Below are positions 63,752-64,000 of a stretch of 64,000 nt of DNA, piece after piece. The stretch spans positions 193,695,322 to 193,759,321 of the forward strand of contig OY294067.1 in assembly GCA_958510875.1 (NCBI GenBank), read 5' to 3'. Each line of letters begins with the position of its first letter. Position 1 is the first letter of the stretch. Under the pieces are notes generated by a model that searched no databases, was not told the origin of the DNA, and was given only the letters and a program-made list of their open reading frames with translations. Source of the stretch: Endomychus coccineus (taxonomy: Eukaryota > Arthropoda > Insecta > Coleoptera > Endomychidae). The translations under genes were made by a program, and so were the position numbers.

Positions 63752-64000
63752 CACCACAACATTTTGTGGTGAATATATCAAACAGAACGTGAACGATGAG
63801 CTTATTCAAATTGATTTTAAATATTTCTATACTAAATCTGCTTCAATAGATAATTTCACAAATTTATCGAAATGGTTCAAGGAACATGTAATTGATAAAC
63901 TTCAAGTGAAACTTGATAGCATCCTCGAACGTGACAGTGGGTAGTGCCTCAGGAATGTTATTAGTTTAGAAATTAATATCAATAAGCACGAGACTATGAA
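63752..64000 (+). pseudogene. Polinton PolB, N-terminal part with a stop (partial)
   Basis: N-terminal portion of protein-primed DNA polymerase B. The frame opens after an acceptor-like TTTTAAAG at 63750. It contains the stretch IQIDFKYFYTKS, a NLSKWFKEHV helix and the L-E-R-D-S-G motif conserved before the polymerase's exonuclease part. TAG follows at 63942-63944, at the place of a conserved Trp. The frame goes on with LRNVISLEININK to the window end. The polymerase and exonuclease domains lie outside. Confidence 0.72.

Larger units (their letters stand above)
62750..64000 (+). mobile_element. second Polinton-like segment (replication side, partial)
   Basis: Promoter, two small genes and the N-terminal part of protein-primed PolB on the plus strand, running off the window. 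The left limit is unclear; no TIR was identified. It supplies the gene class missing from the 43-53 kb module, but direct continuity is not shown. Confidence 0.7.

Noticed and set aside
1..64000. CRISPR arrays, tRNA genes and bacterial operons
   Set aside because: No direct-repeat/spacer pattern, no cloverleaf with A/B boxes that I could support, and all gene signals are eukaryotic.

Overview
The window is eukaryotic and almost certainly from an insect (an arthropod at the least). It is AT-rich and has intron-style splice sites, one terminal exon of a sphingosine kinase at the left edge, and a dense nest of arthropod-type transposable elements: PiggyBac, Tc1/mariner, BEL/Pao, Gypsy, Penelope-like, R1/Jockey-like LINEs with DUF4780 ORF1s, a Ginger-like element and Polinton/Maverick (adintovirus-like) DNA. 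The order cannot be fixed from sequence alone. Apart from the kinase exon, I see no clear host gene.

Layout. 1-1.5 kb: last exon of sphingosine kinase (+). 1.9-4.5 kb: complete PiggyBac with an intact transposase (-). 5-10 kb: decayed Gypsy and Penelope-like remnants, a 174-bp tandem repeat and a small dispersed repeat. 10.3-11.6 kb: decayed mariner. 12.3-21.7 kb: BEL/Pao pol (+) split by a young full-length Gypsy element (14376-21059) that has near-identical LTRs and an unexpected small membrane-protein ORF. 22.2-24.1 kb: LINE ORF2 and ORF1 remnants (+). 24.9-25.7 kb: an LTR-like sequence carrying a TATA/Inr/DPE promoter. 26.6-31.5 kb: a degenerate Gypsy (-) split by a mariner with terminal inverted repeats (TIRs) of about 490 bp. 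31.6 kb: a hammerhead-ribozyme-like motif. 31.7-35.4 kb: a LINE (-), itself hit by a 5'-truncated LINE (+).

The main discovery lies at 35.4-60.4 kb. The LINE ORF1 appears to resume at about 59.9 kb. Between its halves lies a 24.5-kb array with the structure LTR - internal - LTR - internal - LTR. Its LTRs are about 1.86 kb (TG...CA ends), its internal regions about 5 kb without recognisable gag or pol, it has a polypurine tract on the minus strand, and it is flanked by a CCAG target duplication. This is a LARD-like, non-autonomous giant LTR element in tandem. In its middle LTR, 550 bp are replaced by 9.5 kb of a Polinton/adintovirus-like structural module: packaging ATPase, DUF8207 protein, fibre-like protein, integrase, PLA2 protein, adenain-like protease, penton, a small ORF, the double-jelly-roll capsid, an MSV199-like gene with a 58-nt intron, and a membrane protein. 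Several of these genes carry single in-frame stops.

60.8-62.3 kb: a compact Ginger-like DNA transposon whose ORF keeps only the C-terminal cysteine-rich part. 62.7-64 kb: the start of a second Polinton-type segment, with a TATA promoter, a 5'UTR intron, two small genes and the N-terminus of protein-primed PolB running off the window. The structural module lacks PolB, while this segment begins with it. They could be separated halves of one family, but the sequence does not prove that.
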